A stretch of DNA of 64,000 nt from Anabaena sphaerica FACHB-251 (lineage in GTDB: Bacteria; Cyanobacteriota; Cyanobacteriia; Cyanobacteriales; Nostocaceae). The position numbers and the translations under genes were made by a program. Below, in pieces: positions 27,893 through 36,962 of this stretch. The stretch lies in contig NZ_JACJQU010000002.1 in the NCBI RefSeq assembly GCF_014696825.1, positions 186,001 through 250,000 of the forward strand, written 5' to 3'. Position 1 is the stretch's first letter. Every line of letters begins with the position of its first letter. The notes below the pieces were generated by a model that did not search any database, was not told where the DNA came from, and saw nothing but the letters and a program-made list of their open reading frames with translations.

Positions 27893-29098
27893 TTATAAAT
27901 AATCTGCAGGGTCAACAGGTGAACCATTGCGTCTAACTTCAAAATGTAGGTGTGGTCCTGTAGATAAACCCGTAGAACCGACAGCAGCGATCGCTTGTCC
28001 TTTTTGCACAGATTGCCCTTCACTCACATACAACTGGCTACAATGCCCATATAGTGTGGTAATTCCTTTACCATGATCAATAATCACAGCTTGACCATAA
28101 CCACCATACCAGCCAGCAAAAATTACTGTACCTGAATCTGCGGATCTAATGGTACTACCATAACTAGCGGCAAAATCCAAACCTCCATGAAAACGCCGAT
28201 AACCGAGAATAGGGTGTACTCTCCAACCAAAAGGACTGCTAGTGGGTGCATCGCTAGGAAAGGCAAAAATACCAGTACCACGAATCCAAATTTTGCTGTT
28301 AGCTTTTGCTTGTGCTGCTTCCCGCGCTTCTCTGGCTTGTTGTTCAGCAATTTTTTGTTGAATTAAAACTGTCAAATTTTCCGAGTCTTGTTGTAACTGT
28401 TTTTGTGCTGCATCCAAAGCCAAGCGATCGCTGTTTAAACGTTGAATCAATTCTCCCTGTGACTCTGCTTGAGCTTGATAATCAGATTTTTGGGCTAATA
28501 ATTGCTCTCTAATGATAGAAATCACGTTTTTTTGCCGTTCTACATCCGTTCTTTGCTGAATTAAGAAGTTAGCTTGTTCTGCAAGTTTAGACAAAATTCG
28601 CTGGTCTGCCTGATAAACTAACTTTAACTGATGACGACGGCTGATAAAATCACTCAAATTCTGACTTTGCAGCAAAACAGCCAATCCCTGTGAAGATGGC
28701 GATCGCTGAATAAATTGTAACCGCGCCACTGTTGCAACTCGTCTGTCTTCATAATTACGTTCTGTTACAGCCAAAGCTGCTTCTAACTCCTGGAGGCTTT
28801 CGGTAGCGAATTTTAACCTAGTTTCGCTGTTTTGAATTTGGCTATTAGTAGTTTGTAAATTTTGCTCAATTCCAGTTAAGTGTTTTTGGGCTTCTGTTTG
28901 CAGATTCGTTAAGCGGTTTTGTTTCTGAATAACATTTTCACGCTCCTGCTGAACTTGCTGCTGTTGTTGTTTTAGGGTATTAATTGTTTGCGAAGACTCT
29001 GCATATACTGGTAAAAATACCAAAACACTCCAGACAACACAACAAAATGTCAGAAACAACCACCACAATCTAATTTTTGGGAAAAATGCCGTTTTCAT
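27893..29098 (-). CDS. M23 metallopeptidase with coiled coil (EnvC/NlpD-like)
   Basis: The 401-residue protein has a signal/membrane segment (about residues 12-33), a long Gln-rich coiled coil (35-270) and a C-terminal LytM/M23 domain. The domain includes the Zn ligands in FHGGLDFA and HLHFEVR, with GHCSQLYV between them. Proteins of this layout either cut peptidoglycan cross-bridges or activate amidases during cell division, as EnvC does. The catalytic motif looks complete, so hydrolase activity is possible. Confidence 0.9.
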   Translation of the reverse strand: MKTAFFPKIRLWWLFLTFCCVVWSVLVFLPVYAESSQTINTLKQQQQQVQQERENVIQKQNRLTNLQTEAQKHLTGIEQNLQTTNSQIQNSETRLKFATESLQELEAALAVTERNYEDRRVATVARLQFIQRSPSSQGLAVLLQSQNLSDFISRRHQLKLVYQADQRILSKLAEQANFLIQQRTDVERQKNVISIIREQLLAQKSDYQAQAESQGELIQRLNSDRLALDAAQKQLQQDSENLTVLIQQKIAEQQAREAREAAQAKANSKIWIRGTGIFAFPSDAPTSSPFGWRVHPILGYRRFHGGLDFAASYGSTIRSADSGTVIFAGWYGGYGQAVIIDHGKGITTLYGHCSQLYVSEGQSVQKGQAIAAVGSTGLSTGPHLHFEVRRNGSPVDPADYL

Positions 29099-29193
29099 CT
29101 AGTTAAATTCAGCCAAAGCAGTGCAAACCTATACAGCATTATGCCCAAAATTGGGTAAAACCTAACACATAGTTAAGAACGACGGCTCAAATT

Positions 29194-29751
29194 TTATGGC
29201 TGCAAAAATAACCAATATGCCCAACCTGCCAAATGAACAGTTACGATGAGCCAATAAACTGATTGATAAGAAGGTTTTTTGCTTTTGTGGTTAAGTATAT
29301 TCTGAGCCATAAAACCACCAATCCATCCCCCTATTAATTCCCAAAAATGGAGAGTTTTTTCAGGAGTGCGCCAATTTCCATTAGTTGCTTGCTTTTTATC
29401 CTGTGCATAAAACCAATAAGTAATTAATCCTGTGATTGGATAAACAGCCATTGGTAAAGGATTACCATAAATCATGGATAGTTTCACTGTTCCCCAAACA
29501 GGTAAAATTGATAGAATTAGTAAAATTAATATCCACGCTGAAAATTTTTCCTGAATAGATGCGTTGATAGCTGTAAGTTTGCCTTTTTCATCAGTTGTCA
29601 GTTGATATTTAATCATCTCCCCTTCTTGAGGGCGATTTCGTTTATTTCTGAGATTGGAGATATGTAAAAAAACTTTTTTTCCACCATCATCGGGTTGAAT
29701 AAATCCAAATCCGCGATCATCTTTCCAGACCGTTAATTTACCTTTGTGCAT
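29194..29751 (-). CDS. Cold-shock domain plus DUF1294 membrane protein
   Basis: The 185-residue protein has an N-terminal cold-shock domain with RNP1-like RGFGFIQPDD and RNP2-like KVFLHISN. A linker follows, then a DUF1294 membrane domain with about four hydrophobic segments, including AQDKKQATNGNWRTPE and WIGGFMAQ. Such fusions presumably tether a nucleic-acid-binding domain to the membrane; the function is unknown. It is divergent from the small membrane protein gene at 29842. Confidence 0.9.
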   Translation of the reverse strand: MHKGKLTVWKDDRGFGFIQPDDGGKKVFLHISNLRNKRNRPQEGEMIKYQLTTDEKGKLTAINASIQEKFSAWILILLILSILPVWGTVKLSMIYGNPLPMAVYPITGLITYWFYAQDKKQATNGNWRTPEKTLHFWELIGGWIGGFMAQNILNHKSKKPSYQSVYWLIVTVHLAGWAYWLFLQP

Positions 29752-29841
29752 TTACCAATTGTCGGTGTGATTTTATTGTGGTTTAATTGATATTATACGT
29801 GAATTTTGAGAATATAATCAATCCTACTGTTAAAAGTAATT

Positions 29842-30135
29842 ATGAACACACGTCCTGGAATTTTATTAATTAGTTTAGTCATGCCTGGTTTGCTAGTATT
29901 TTTAATCTCGCTATATTACTTTGGTACTGACTACTCTGCACTGATCAAAGCTGAAAATTATGTAGAACAATTAGTCAAGGATGAAAAAGTTAATGAGAGA
30001 AATCTGCAATTTGCCTATCATCGAGCTTTAGCTCATCGAATTAATGTTTTTGCTGATGCTACTTGGGGATTATTAGGAGGTGTAATAACAGCAATAGGTA
30101 TTCATGGATTAGTAATATTAAAAGAGAAAGAATAA
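29842..30135 (+). CDS. Small membrane protein of unknown function
   Basis: The 97-residue protein has two hydrophobic helices (about residues 5-27 and 72-92) flanking a charged central helix (AENYVEQLVKDEKVNERN). The start follows a purine-poor stretch without a strong ribosome site. I do not recognise a family. It is divergent from the cold-shock/DUF1294 gene and converges on trmFO across a palindromic repeat. Confidence 0.6.
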   Translation: MNTRPGILLISLVMPGLLVFLISLYYFGTDYSALIKAENYVEQLVKDEKVNERNLQFAYHRALAHRINVFADATWGLLGGVITAIGIHGLVILKEKE

Positions 30136-30256
30136 AGAGTGATTTGTCGAGATTTTCAGCAGTCAATTAAAATCCTGTAAATCCTTAAATCCTGGACATC
30201 CTGATAGCGTAGCGTGGCGTTAGCCATTTCTGATAAATATATATAATAAAGTTCAT

Positions 30257-30316
30257 ATCCCCGACTTCTATGATTAATATATCATTTATCGACAATATCA
30301 AAAAAAAGTCGGGGAT
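30257..30316. repeat. Palindromic repeat (atccccgact ... agtcggggat)
   Basis: Ten-base perfect arms at 30257-30266 and 30307-30316 enclose a 40-base AT-rich loop. It sits between the convergent small membrane protein gene and trmFO. It belongs to the same gacttct palindrome family as 51180-51208 and 52764-52829, and could act as a bidirectional terminator. Confidence 0.75.
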
Positions 30317-30324
30317 CTTATTGA

Positions 30325-31644
30325 TTATCCTAAATTTGCAGCTTTCCAGCTGGCTAAATCTGCTAAGGATCTATCTCGATAACGTCCATATTTTTCCGGT
30401 TTACTCTTGATTCTCACTCCCAAATCTGGGACAATGCCAAAGTTAGGAGCCATCGGTTGAAAATGCTTAGGTGCAGCTGATCTAATAAACTCAAACAAAG
30501 CCCCCATCATTGTTGTGACGGGTAAAATTAGCGGTTCTTTTCCTAAAGCTAACCGCGCTGCATTTGTTCCCGCTAACCAACCTCCAGCAGATGCAGCAGT
30601 ATAACCTTCTGTTCCTATTAATTGTCCTGCTGCTAATAAAGTTGGACGTTCTTTAAATTGCAAACTTGCAGACATTAACTGCGGTGCATTTAAAAAAGTA
30701 TTGCGGTGCATGACTCCTAATCTGACAAATTCGGCTTTTTCCAAACCAGGAATCATTTGAAATACTCGTTTTTGTTCACCCCACCGCAAATTAGTTTGAA
30801 AACCTACCATATTCCAAAGTTGACCTGCTTTATCTTCTTGTCGCAATTGAATTACTGCATAGTTACGTTCACCCGTGCGCGGATCTGATAAACCCACTGG
30901 TTTCAGGGGACCATATCGCATGGTATCTTCTCCCCGTCGTGCCATTTCTTCAATTGGTAAACAAGCTTCAAAAAATTTTGCTGTTTCTTTTTCAAAGTCC
31001 TTTAATTCTGTTTGTTCAGCTTTACGTAATTCTTCCCAAAAATGTAAATACTGTTCTTTATTCATCGGACAATTCAGATAAGCTGCTTCACCTTTGTCAT
31101 AACGGGAAGCCATAAAAGCAATATCTTTATTAATAGAATCTCCTAAAATAATAGGACTGGCAGCATCAAAAAAGTTAAGATATTCCATCCCGGTAAAACG
31201 CTGTAAATCTGCCGATAAATCGGGACTTGTTAAAGGTCCACTGGCTAAAACAACGATACCTTCAGGAATTTCTTTAACTTCTCCCCTGCGGAAATCAATT
31301 AAAGGATGATTTGCTAATGTTTGGGTTAAATCTTCCCCAAATTGTCCCCTATCAACTGCTAAAGCGCCACCAGCGGGAACTGCGTGTTCATCTGCTTTAG
31401 CGATGATAATAGAACCGAGTTGGCGTAATTCTTCGTGTAATAATCCCGCAGCGCGATCGCTTGCCATAGCCCCGAAGGAGTTACTACAGACCAATTCTGC
31501 CAAATTTTCCGTATGATGGGCAGGGCTGAAGCGTTTAGGGCGCATCTCGTGGAGAATTACAGGAACGCCGGCTTGGGCTATTTGCCATGCTGCTTCTGTT
31601 CCTGCGAGTCCACCGCCAATTACTTGTATTGGTTGTTGTGTCAT
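30325..31644 (-). CDS. trmFO: FADH2- and folate-dependent tRNA (uracil-54-C5)-methyltransferase TrmFO
   Basis: The 439-residue protein begins with the FAD-binding [16 protein letters not shown]. It carries the family motifs [24 protein letters not shown] and [26 protein letters not shown]. TrmFO makes ribothymidine at position 54 of the tRNA T-loop using methylenetetrahydrofolate and FADH2. It is the GidA-related small form found in many Gram-positives and cyanobacteria. Length and motifs are normal, and the gene is transcribed alone. Confidence 0.95.
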   Translation of the reverse strand: MTQQPIQVIGGGLAGTEAAWQIAQAGVPVILHEMRPKRFSPAHHTENLAELVCSNSFGAMASDRAAGLLHEELRQLGSIIIAKADEHAVPAGGALAVDRGQFGEDLTQTLANHPLIDFRRGEVKEIPEGIVVLASGPLTSPDLSADLQRFTGMEYLNFFDAASPIILGDSINKDIAFMASRYDKGEAAYLNCPMNKEQYLHFWEELRKAEQTELKDFEKETAKFFEACLPIEEMARRGEDTMRYGPLKPVGLSDPRTGERNYAVIQLRQEDKAGQLWNMVGFQTNLRWGEQKRVFQMIPGLEKAEFVRLGVMHRNTFLNAPQLMSASLQFKERPTLLAAGQLIGTEGYTAASAGGWLAGTNAARLALGKEPLILPVTTMMGALFEFIRSAAPKHFQPMAPNFGIVPDLGVRIKSKPEKYGRYRDRSLADLASWKAANLG

Positions 31645-31727
31645 AGTGGTTTTTTTAATTACTTGTTTTGGTTAAATATATTTTAAAGTTGTTGAACAAG
31701 CGGCTGCATGGGCATTTTTAGCTTACC

Positions 31728-32078
31728 TCAAAGGGGTAGTTTTGCAATCCGATTAAGCCACTCTTCTGCATTGGATACTGCCCAAATCAGCAATAGTTCC
31801 TCAATAATGACTTCAAGCGGTAATTTACGAGAAACTATGATAACGCCCGCACTTTGGTTGTTGGTAATGAACTGTGCAAACTCTGATGGCATTGTTTTAC
31901 GGTCATGGCTGATAAGGATACGCCCCTGCTGTGCAGCCATTCCCAATACTTCTGAATCTTTTACACCTTCTAAGCCACCAACAAAGGCAGTTTGAAAATC
32001 AATGCTGGGTTCTCGTCGCAGAACTCCCGTTACAATAGACTGATTCAAATCAGCATCGGCTTGATAGCGAATATTCAC
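31728..32078 (-). CDS. DUF5615 PIN-like toxin candidate
   Basis: The 116-residue protein has the DUF5615 PIN-like core: YQADADLNQSI near the N-terminus, GRILISHDRKTMP in the middle, and a hydrophobic strand AGVIIVSR. The acidic residues fit a PIN-type nuclease site. It overlaps the upstream DUF433 gene by four bases (ATGA), the usual arrangement for this putative type II toxin-antitoxin pair. The toxin role is inferred from family and context. Confidence 0.8.
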   Translation of the reverse strand: MNIRYQADADLNQSIVTGVLRREPSIDFQTAFVGGLEGVKDSEVLGMAAQQGRILISHDRKTMPSEFAQFITNNQSAGVIIVSRKLPLEVIIEELLLIWAVSNAEEWLNRIAKLPL

Positions 32079-32404
32079 AATCTCACCTGTTGTCTTGCTG
32101 TCTTCGCTGCCTTGAGTTTCTCATATAAAATAGGATCACTGGTTTGTAATGGTTGAGGCATAGCATCAAAAGCCGCTTCTTCATCTGCCAAGTAAGTATC
32201 AATCTCAGCGCGGTTAGCTAGATAAAACGTGATTCCTCCATAAATCTGTTCTAGGGTTAGTAGCGGAAAAGATTGAACAATGCTTTCAGGTGATAAGCCT
32301 TTTCGGAAAGCATAAACAATCGAATCTAGAGAAATCCGAGTTCCTTCCACCCAATATCCATCGTTCCGATACTCTACGTAAGTTTTAGCTGCTATAACTG
32401 ACAT
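32075..32404 (-). CDS. DUF433 antitoxin-like protein
   Basis: The 109-residue protein has the DUF433 helix-turn-helix-like core: WVEGTRISLDSIVYAFRKGLSPESIVQSFP, then LTLEQIYGGITFYLANR. The C-terminal tail is acidic then basic (LADEEAAFD, KAAKTARQQ), as expected for a toxin-binding segment. It is the first gene of a two-gene operon with the DUF5615 protein and probably also represses that operon. Confidence 0.82.
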   Translation of the reverse strand: MSVIAAKTYVEYRNDGYWVEGTRISLDSIVYAFRKGLSPESIVQSFPLLTLEQIYGGITFYLANRAEIDTYLADEEAAFDAMPQPLQTSDPILYEKLKAAKTARQQVRL

Positions 32405-32488
32405 AAATTTACTCGCTTGTCTAGCTATTTATAATCATAATATTATTTGTTTTCTTAAACCTTCGGAAATATATGTAGACACAAGAAT

Positions 32489-32893
32489 TTAAGGATTTGG
32501 TAAACTATATCCTCGCCAACGAAGTAAAACAACGGCTTGGGCTTTACGTAACATAAAAAGATCAGCTTCGTGTCGGAGAGATATTAAATTTAATCTTTCT
32601 GTTTTTGTCAATGTATCACTAGAATTTTTCTCTAGTAAGTTATTATATTCTTCCATGTCGGCTGCTGTTTTCTGACTATGGAAAATTTGCCAGAGAGTAT
32701 TATCATCTAACTTATCTAAAGCCGCAAGTTCGGCTTGAAATTCCTCTGGTACATCATCCCATGCTGGTGGACTACCCACTTGTAAAGCATGAAGCATGAC
32801 TTCTTCTAAAGGGCGTTGAGTAGCATGAGCGGTATTGACTAACCGTTGATAGATAATTTCGGGTATTTGCAGAGTAACAGTTTCAGTAGGCAT
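32489..32893 (-). CDS. Ribbon-helix-helix-like hypothetical protein
   Basis: The 134-residue protein starts like a small antitoxin (TVTLQIPEIIYQRLVNTAHATQRPLEEVM, a ribbon-helix-helix-type segment). An acidic middle (DDVPEEFQAELAALD) and a helical tail ending WRGYSLPNP follow. Similar cyanobacterial proteins are usually annotated hypothetical. It lies 14 bases downstream of the DUF4365 gene on the same strand, so the two are probably co-transcribed. Confidence 0.7.
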   Translation of the reverse strand: MPTETVTLQIPEIIYQRLVNTAHATQRPLEEVMLHALQVGSPPAWDDVPEEFQAELAALDKLDDNTLWQIFHSQKTAADMEEYNNLLEKNSSDTLTKTERLNLISLRHEADLFMLRKAQAVVLLRWRGYSLPNP

Positions 32894-32907
32894 ATTTTTT
32901 AGGAGTC

Positions 32908-34116
32908 CTATAGTTTTTCAAGTTCATACTCTAATCTTAATATTTCACGCTGATAATCTTTTATTGAGTCTTTCATTATGTGGTAGCGATTATGTTCGTT
33001 CCATGTTTTTAATCCTTGTTGTGAAAATGGTAGAGTAATATTATGTGCATATGCCATGACATTATAAAATCTTTGAGCAAAATCTTTGCATTCTAAAGCA
33101 GGATTACCTATATCTATTGATTGGTGGTATAGTGCTGTTAATTCGATTTCAAAATTTACCATTTTTTTTATAAAATTTTCATAATAAATGTTTTTATTAT
33201 CGTAGTACAAAACCAATTGAGAAATTTCTTCTACTATCTTTTTGATTTTATCTATAATGGGTATAGTCTTTTCGAGAAATTTTTGTTTTGTTGTTATATC
33301 CTTTTTAAACCAATTAGACCAATCTTCATATTTATTTGACCATTCAGAAATAATACCATCTCCAATATCAACTCCTTCAATTAGCATTGGTCTAAAGTGT
33401 GAGTCTAATTTTTCATCTATCCATTGACTGTGACAAATCCAGTTTGCTATCTTTACATCCTCAAGTCCGATATAAATAAAAAGATAAATAACTTGTGCTG
33501 GACTATTGGTAATGTAGTATTTAGGGCTAGTTAAATCTTTAGTTACTTGTCTTATGACACTAATGATATCAGCTTTAGAACGCTGACCGTAGACTAATAT
33601 ATTAGCTGTATATCGTTTTGCTTTAGCATGACTAACATTTTTAACACTTAGAATCTCAAAAATTTCTGAATAAAATATTGATTTACAAATTTCTTTCAAG
33701 GTAGTTTCAGAGGTTTTATCAATTTTCTGGTTAAAAGGAATAATCAATTTCCAACCTTTCCCAGTATTTATAACTATATCTGTATTTACTACTTGCCAAT
33801 AGGCAATATGATTTGTACTATCGTAAAGTACGACAATAATAGGTAGTGGATAGTTTTGCCAGTATTCTAAATGTTGAATATCACCCCTAAAAACAATACC
33901 TTGTTCATTTGTTTCTTTAAACCAGCTATCACCGGACTTAATTTGTAAAGCTATGAATTCAGCCGTACTTTTATTATTCTCCACGACTTCGATTTGAGCA
34001 TCAATACCTATATCTCTTAAAGGTTGAGGTCTATATATCCAACCTAATTCTGTAACTTTTAGCCCTACACCATATACACCCATATCACCTTGTTGGTCAC
34101 GTTCTGATACATTCAT
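32908..34116 (-). CDS. DUF4365 domain protein
   Basis: I choose the ATG at 34116 (MNVSERDQQG) because an aaagga ribosome site lies seven bases before it; an ATG seven codons upstream (34137) lacks one. The N-terminal 150 residues match DUF4365: DIGIDAQIEV, ALQIKSGDSWF and YPLPIIVVLYD, a restriction-endonuclease-like pattern with an E/D-QIKSG core. The C-terminal 250 residues are helical and unrecognised. DUF4365 proteins often occur in defence islands. It is followed by a ribbon-helix-helix-like gene. Confidence 0.75.
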   Translation of the reverse strand: MNVSERDQQGDMGVYGVGLKVTELGWIYRPQPLRDIGIDAQIEVVENNKSTAEFIALQIKSGDSWFKETNEQGIVFRGDIQHLEYWQNYPLPIIVVLYDSTNHIAYWQVVNTDIVINTGKGWKLIIPFNQKIDKTSETTLKEICKSIFYSEIFEILSVKNVSHAKAKRYTANILVYGQRSKADIISVIRQVTKDLTSPKYYITNSPAQVIYLFIYIGLEDVKIANWICHSQWIDEKLDSHFRPMLIEGVDIGDGIISEWSNKYEDWSNWFKKDITTKQKFLEKTIPIIDKIKKIVEEISQLVLYYDNKNIYYENFIKKMVNFEIELTALYHQSIDIGNPALECKDFAQRFYNVMAYAHNITLPFSQQGLKTWNEHNRYHIMKDSIKDYQREILRLEYELEKL

Positions 34117-34246
34117 ATATATTTCCTTTGAAATCAAAATTTATTATACCAATTTACTCTAACAACCACCCAAACAACTCATCAATCTTTAATTGTAAAT
34201 CACTAGAAAAAAACGGTACAGATATTAGTATCTAGCAAATAAATCA

Positions 34247-34492
34247 TTATTCAATATCCCAGATTCTTTGATCACAATCAACTAGATTTTCTCTAGCTAA
34301 AATTTTACCTTCCCATTTTCCCGCAGTTTTATCAAAAAAATCAGCAGCATATCTTAATTCTTCCGGTGTCGGTATTTTTTCTTCAAAAACATCACTAATA
34401 ATAATTACTAATTCTTGATTAGCTAAATGTTGAGGAAGTTGTAAAAATAATTTACCTTCTGCATCAACTTTTGATTTGATTTTTAATTTCAT
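34247..34492 (-). CDS. Small antitoxin-like protein
   Basis: The 81-residue protein resembles short cyanobacterial antitoxin-type proteins. It begins with an AbrB/SpoVT-like beta segment (KIKSKVDAEGKLFLQLP) and continues with TPEELRYAADFFDKTAGKWEG. A ggagatg ribosome site precedes the start. The usual partner, a PIN-domain toxin, is not next to it, so it appears to be an orphan. Confidence 0.65.
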   Translation of the reverse strand: MKLKIKSKVDAEGKLFLQLPQHLANQELVIIISDVFEEKIPTPEELRYAADFFDKTAGKWEGKILARENLVDCDQRIWDIE

Positions 34493-34651
34493 AAAATCAT
34501 CTCCTAAATATCCCTAATCATTATACTCTTATTCTAACTAATAATCAATTTTACTCTAACAACCAAACAACTCTCCAACCGTTAATTGTAAATCACTAGC
34601 AGGTTTGGTTTAATAAAGGTCAGACAAAAGCCTGACCTAATTATTTAATTT

Positions 34652-35806
34652 CTAAGCACAAAGAGCTAAAATTTTCTCAACAACTTGCAGGTTAACATCT
34701 TTATTTTCCCCCAAAGCTGTCATCCCATGCTTTTCTAAATTCTTGATCACTGCGGGAATAGTTTCTAAACCCACACCATAGTCAGATAAACGAGTGCGAA
34801 CACCAACTGATTCAAAGAAATCACGAGTTTTACTAATTGCTGCATCTACTCGTTCTTCATCCGAACCACCGACAATTTCCCAAACTCTATCTGCATATTG
34901 TAAAAGTTTTTGCCATTTGCGATCGCGTCTAATTGTCAAAGTGCTAGGTAACACAACCGCCAAAGTTTGAGCATGATCCATACCATGCAACGCTGTCAAC
35001 TCATGACCAATCATGTGAGTTGTCCAATCTTGGGGAACACCAACAGCAATTAACCCATTTAATGCCATTGTTGCAGCCCAAACTAAATTCGCCCGTGCAT
35101 CATAATCTGTAGGATTTGCTAAGGTTTTTGGCCCCTCTTCAATCAGCGTTTTCAGAATTGACTCAGCCATGCGATCTTGCAATGGTGCATTCACTGAATA
35201 GGTTAAATACTGCTCCATCACATGAGTAAAAGCATCCACAATCCCATTACTAATTTGCCTCGTAGGCAGGGAGAAAGTAGTTTCTGGGTCAAGAACAGAA
35301 AATTTTGGAAACACTAGGGGATTAGCGAAATATAACTTTTCTTGAGTTTCCGACTTGGTAATCACCGAAGTTGGGTTCATTTCCGAACCAGTTGCTGGTA
35401 AAGTCAAGACCACACCAAAAGGAACAGCCGCAGTTATCGGTGCGCCTTTTGCTAAAATATCCCAAGGATCACCCACAAAGGGAACCGCAGCTGCTATAAA
35501 TTTAGTCCCGTCAACAACGGAACCACCACCGACAGCTAAGAGGAAATCAATCCCTTCTTTGCGGATTAATTCCACCGCTTTCATCAAAGTTTCCAGGTGA
35601 GGGTTGGGTTCAATTCCCCCAAACTCAAATACATTCCTTCCAGCTAAAGCCGATTTTACTTGATCATAAACGCCATTGGCTTTAATGCTACCACCGCCGT
35701 AGGTGATGAGGATTTTGGCATCTGCGGGGATTTCTGAAGCAATATTGGCAATTTGGCCTTTGCCAAAGAGGATTTTAACAGGATTGTAAAAAACAAAATT
35801 TTCCAT
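34652..35806 (-). CDS. Iron-containing alcohol dehydrogenase
   Basis: The protein (384 residues from the ATG at 35806; an ATG four codons upstream is also possible) belongs to the group III Fe-dependent alcohol dehydrogenases of the YqhD/butanol dehydrogenase type. Visible motifs are LFGKGQI, the nucleotide-binding AVGGGSVVDGTKFIA, PATGSEMNP, and the metal-ligand region HVMEQYL plus HMIGHELTALHGMDHAQ. It reduces aldehydes with NAD(P)H. The substrate is not predictable, though related enzymes act on small or toxic aldehydes. Confidence 0.92.
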   Translation of the reverse strand: MENFVFYNPVKILFGKGQIANIASEIPADAKILITYGGGSIKANGVYDQVKSALAGRNVFEFGGIEPNPHLETLMKAVELIRKEGIDFLLAVGGGSVVDGTKFIAAAVPFVGDPWDILAKGAPITAAVPFGVVLTLPATGSEMNPTSVITKSETQEKLYFANPLVFPKFSVLDPETTFSLPTRQISNGIVDAFTHVMEQYLTYSVNAPLQDRMAESILKTLIEEGPKTLANPTDYDARANLVWAATMALNGLIAVGVPQDWTTHMIGHELTALHGMDHAQTLAVVLPSTLTIRRDRKWQKLLQYADRVWEIVGGSDEERVDAAISKTRDFFESVGVRTRLSDYGVGLETIPAVIKNLEKHGMTALGENKDVNLQVVEKILALCA

Positions 35807-35994
35807 GATTAGTAACACAAGGTAATTATTTTTAGCCTTGAGTATTGTAATCAGTTTTTTAATTTTTCGCCTGTACCTACCCTACCGAATATTATTTCAA
35901 AACACCTGATTGAAGATTTAGGGGATGTGTAGCTGGCAATTTTTATAAATCTAATAATAAATTAGCCAAACGTTGATTAATTATCCAAACCATA

Positions 35995-36933
35995 TCATGA
36001 ATGAGAGTTTAATCCCTTAATAAAAGGAGATATAGCAGCTACAAAATCAGCCGTTGATTCATAGGGTAAAACATTTCTCCCCTTAATTTTTATTCCCCTT
36101 CCTTCGGGTAAACAAGCCAGATAATCAGCCATTCTTTCATCTGGAGTTTCTTTTTTACCTTCTTTACTAATAGCTGATGCTGTCTCTCCCAAAACTACTA
36201 AAGTTGGTTGTTGAATAGCTGCAATATCACTACTATAATCCCGTTGCCAAAATCTCGCTAAAAAGGAAAATACAGCATAACGTCCACCCATATTTTTAGC
36301 ATCTGCTAATAAAGTATTTAACCATTCTTCATCAACAGCATCACCAGAAGCAAACAGTTTTTCAGTTGAGAAAGAAACTAAAAACTTGCGGGTGCGTGCA
36401 TAGCGAAAAAATGCGTTACCTATAGGTGAATCAAAGATATTCCAAAGCAATTTTTGTTGCCATTTAGGGGCATTTTTAGTAGTTACACTCCAAGCTGTTG
36501 GCCCAGAAAATACCAATCCAGTAATTAAATTTGGTGATAATTTGACTAATTCAATTGCTACAGGTGATAAAGCACCTTGCGCTATTAAAATTACAGGTTT
36601 TTTGACTACTGTTTGTAAAAAGTATTGTAACTGTTTTGCCCAATCAATTGGTGTATAAGCTTTCCTGGGTGTATCACTTTCACCACATCCCAATAAATCA
36701 GGATTGTAAATGACATTTCCATGATTGGTATTATACCATTCACGGCAAAAACGTTGCCAAAATTGCCGTGATAATCCTACACCAATAGGATGAATTAATA
36801 GTAAAGGAATATCTTCAGGATGATAATTTACCGATTGATGTACTTCATAAGCACAGCGGTTATTTTCCCAGGTATAAAAATGGGTAGGAGATGTTGTTAT
36901 GTCCGAGGAATTAGCTAACATTGGCGATCGCAT
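35995..36933 (-). CDS. Alpha/beta hydrolase
   Basis: The 312-residue protein has the alpha/beta-hydrolase layout: oxyanion-strand LLLIHPIGVGLSRQFW, DLLGCGESDTPRKAY, and a late strand PTLVVLGETAS. The nucleophile elbow reads LIAQGALSP, where the usual G-x-S-x-G is replaced by A-Q-G-A, so the nucleophile is not obvious. Catalysis may be altered or lost, as in some cyanobacterial members of this family. It follows the SDR gene by 29 bases on the same strand. Confidence 0.8.
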   Translation of the reverse strand: MRSPMLANSSDITTSPTHFYTWENNRCAYEVHQSVNYHPEDIPLLLIHPIGVGLSRQFWQRFCREWYNTNHGNVIYNPDLLGCGESDTPRKAYTPIDWAKQLQYFLQTVVKKPVILIAQGALSPVAIELVKLSPNLITGLVFSGPTAWSVTTKNAPKWQQKLLWNIFDSPIGNAFFRYARTRKFLVSFSTEKLFASGDAVDEEWLNTLLADAKNMGGRYAVFSFLARFWQRDYSSDIAAIQQPTLVVLGETASAISKEGKKETPDERMADYLACLPEGRGIKIKGRNVLPYESTADFVAAISPFIKGLNSHS

Positions 36934-36962
36934 GATGCTAAAATTTCATAGATAGATAGTTG

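Noticed and set aside
27615-28023. Two small minus-strand ORFs over the tRNA region
   Set aside because: They translate the tRNA-Arg gene and the end of the M23 peptidase gene in another frame.
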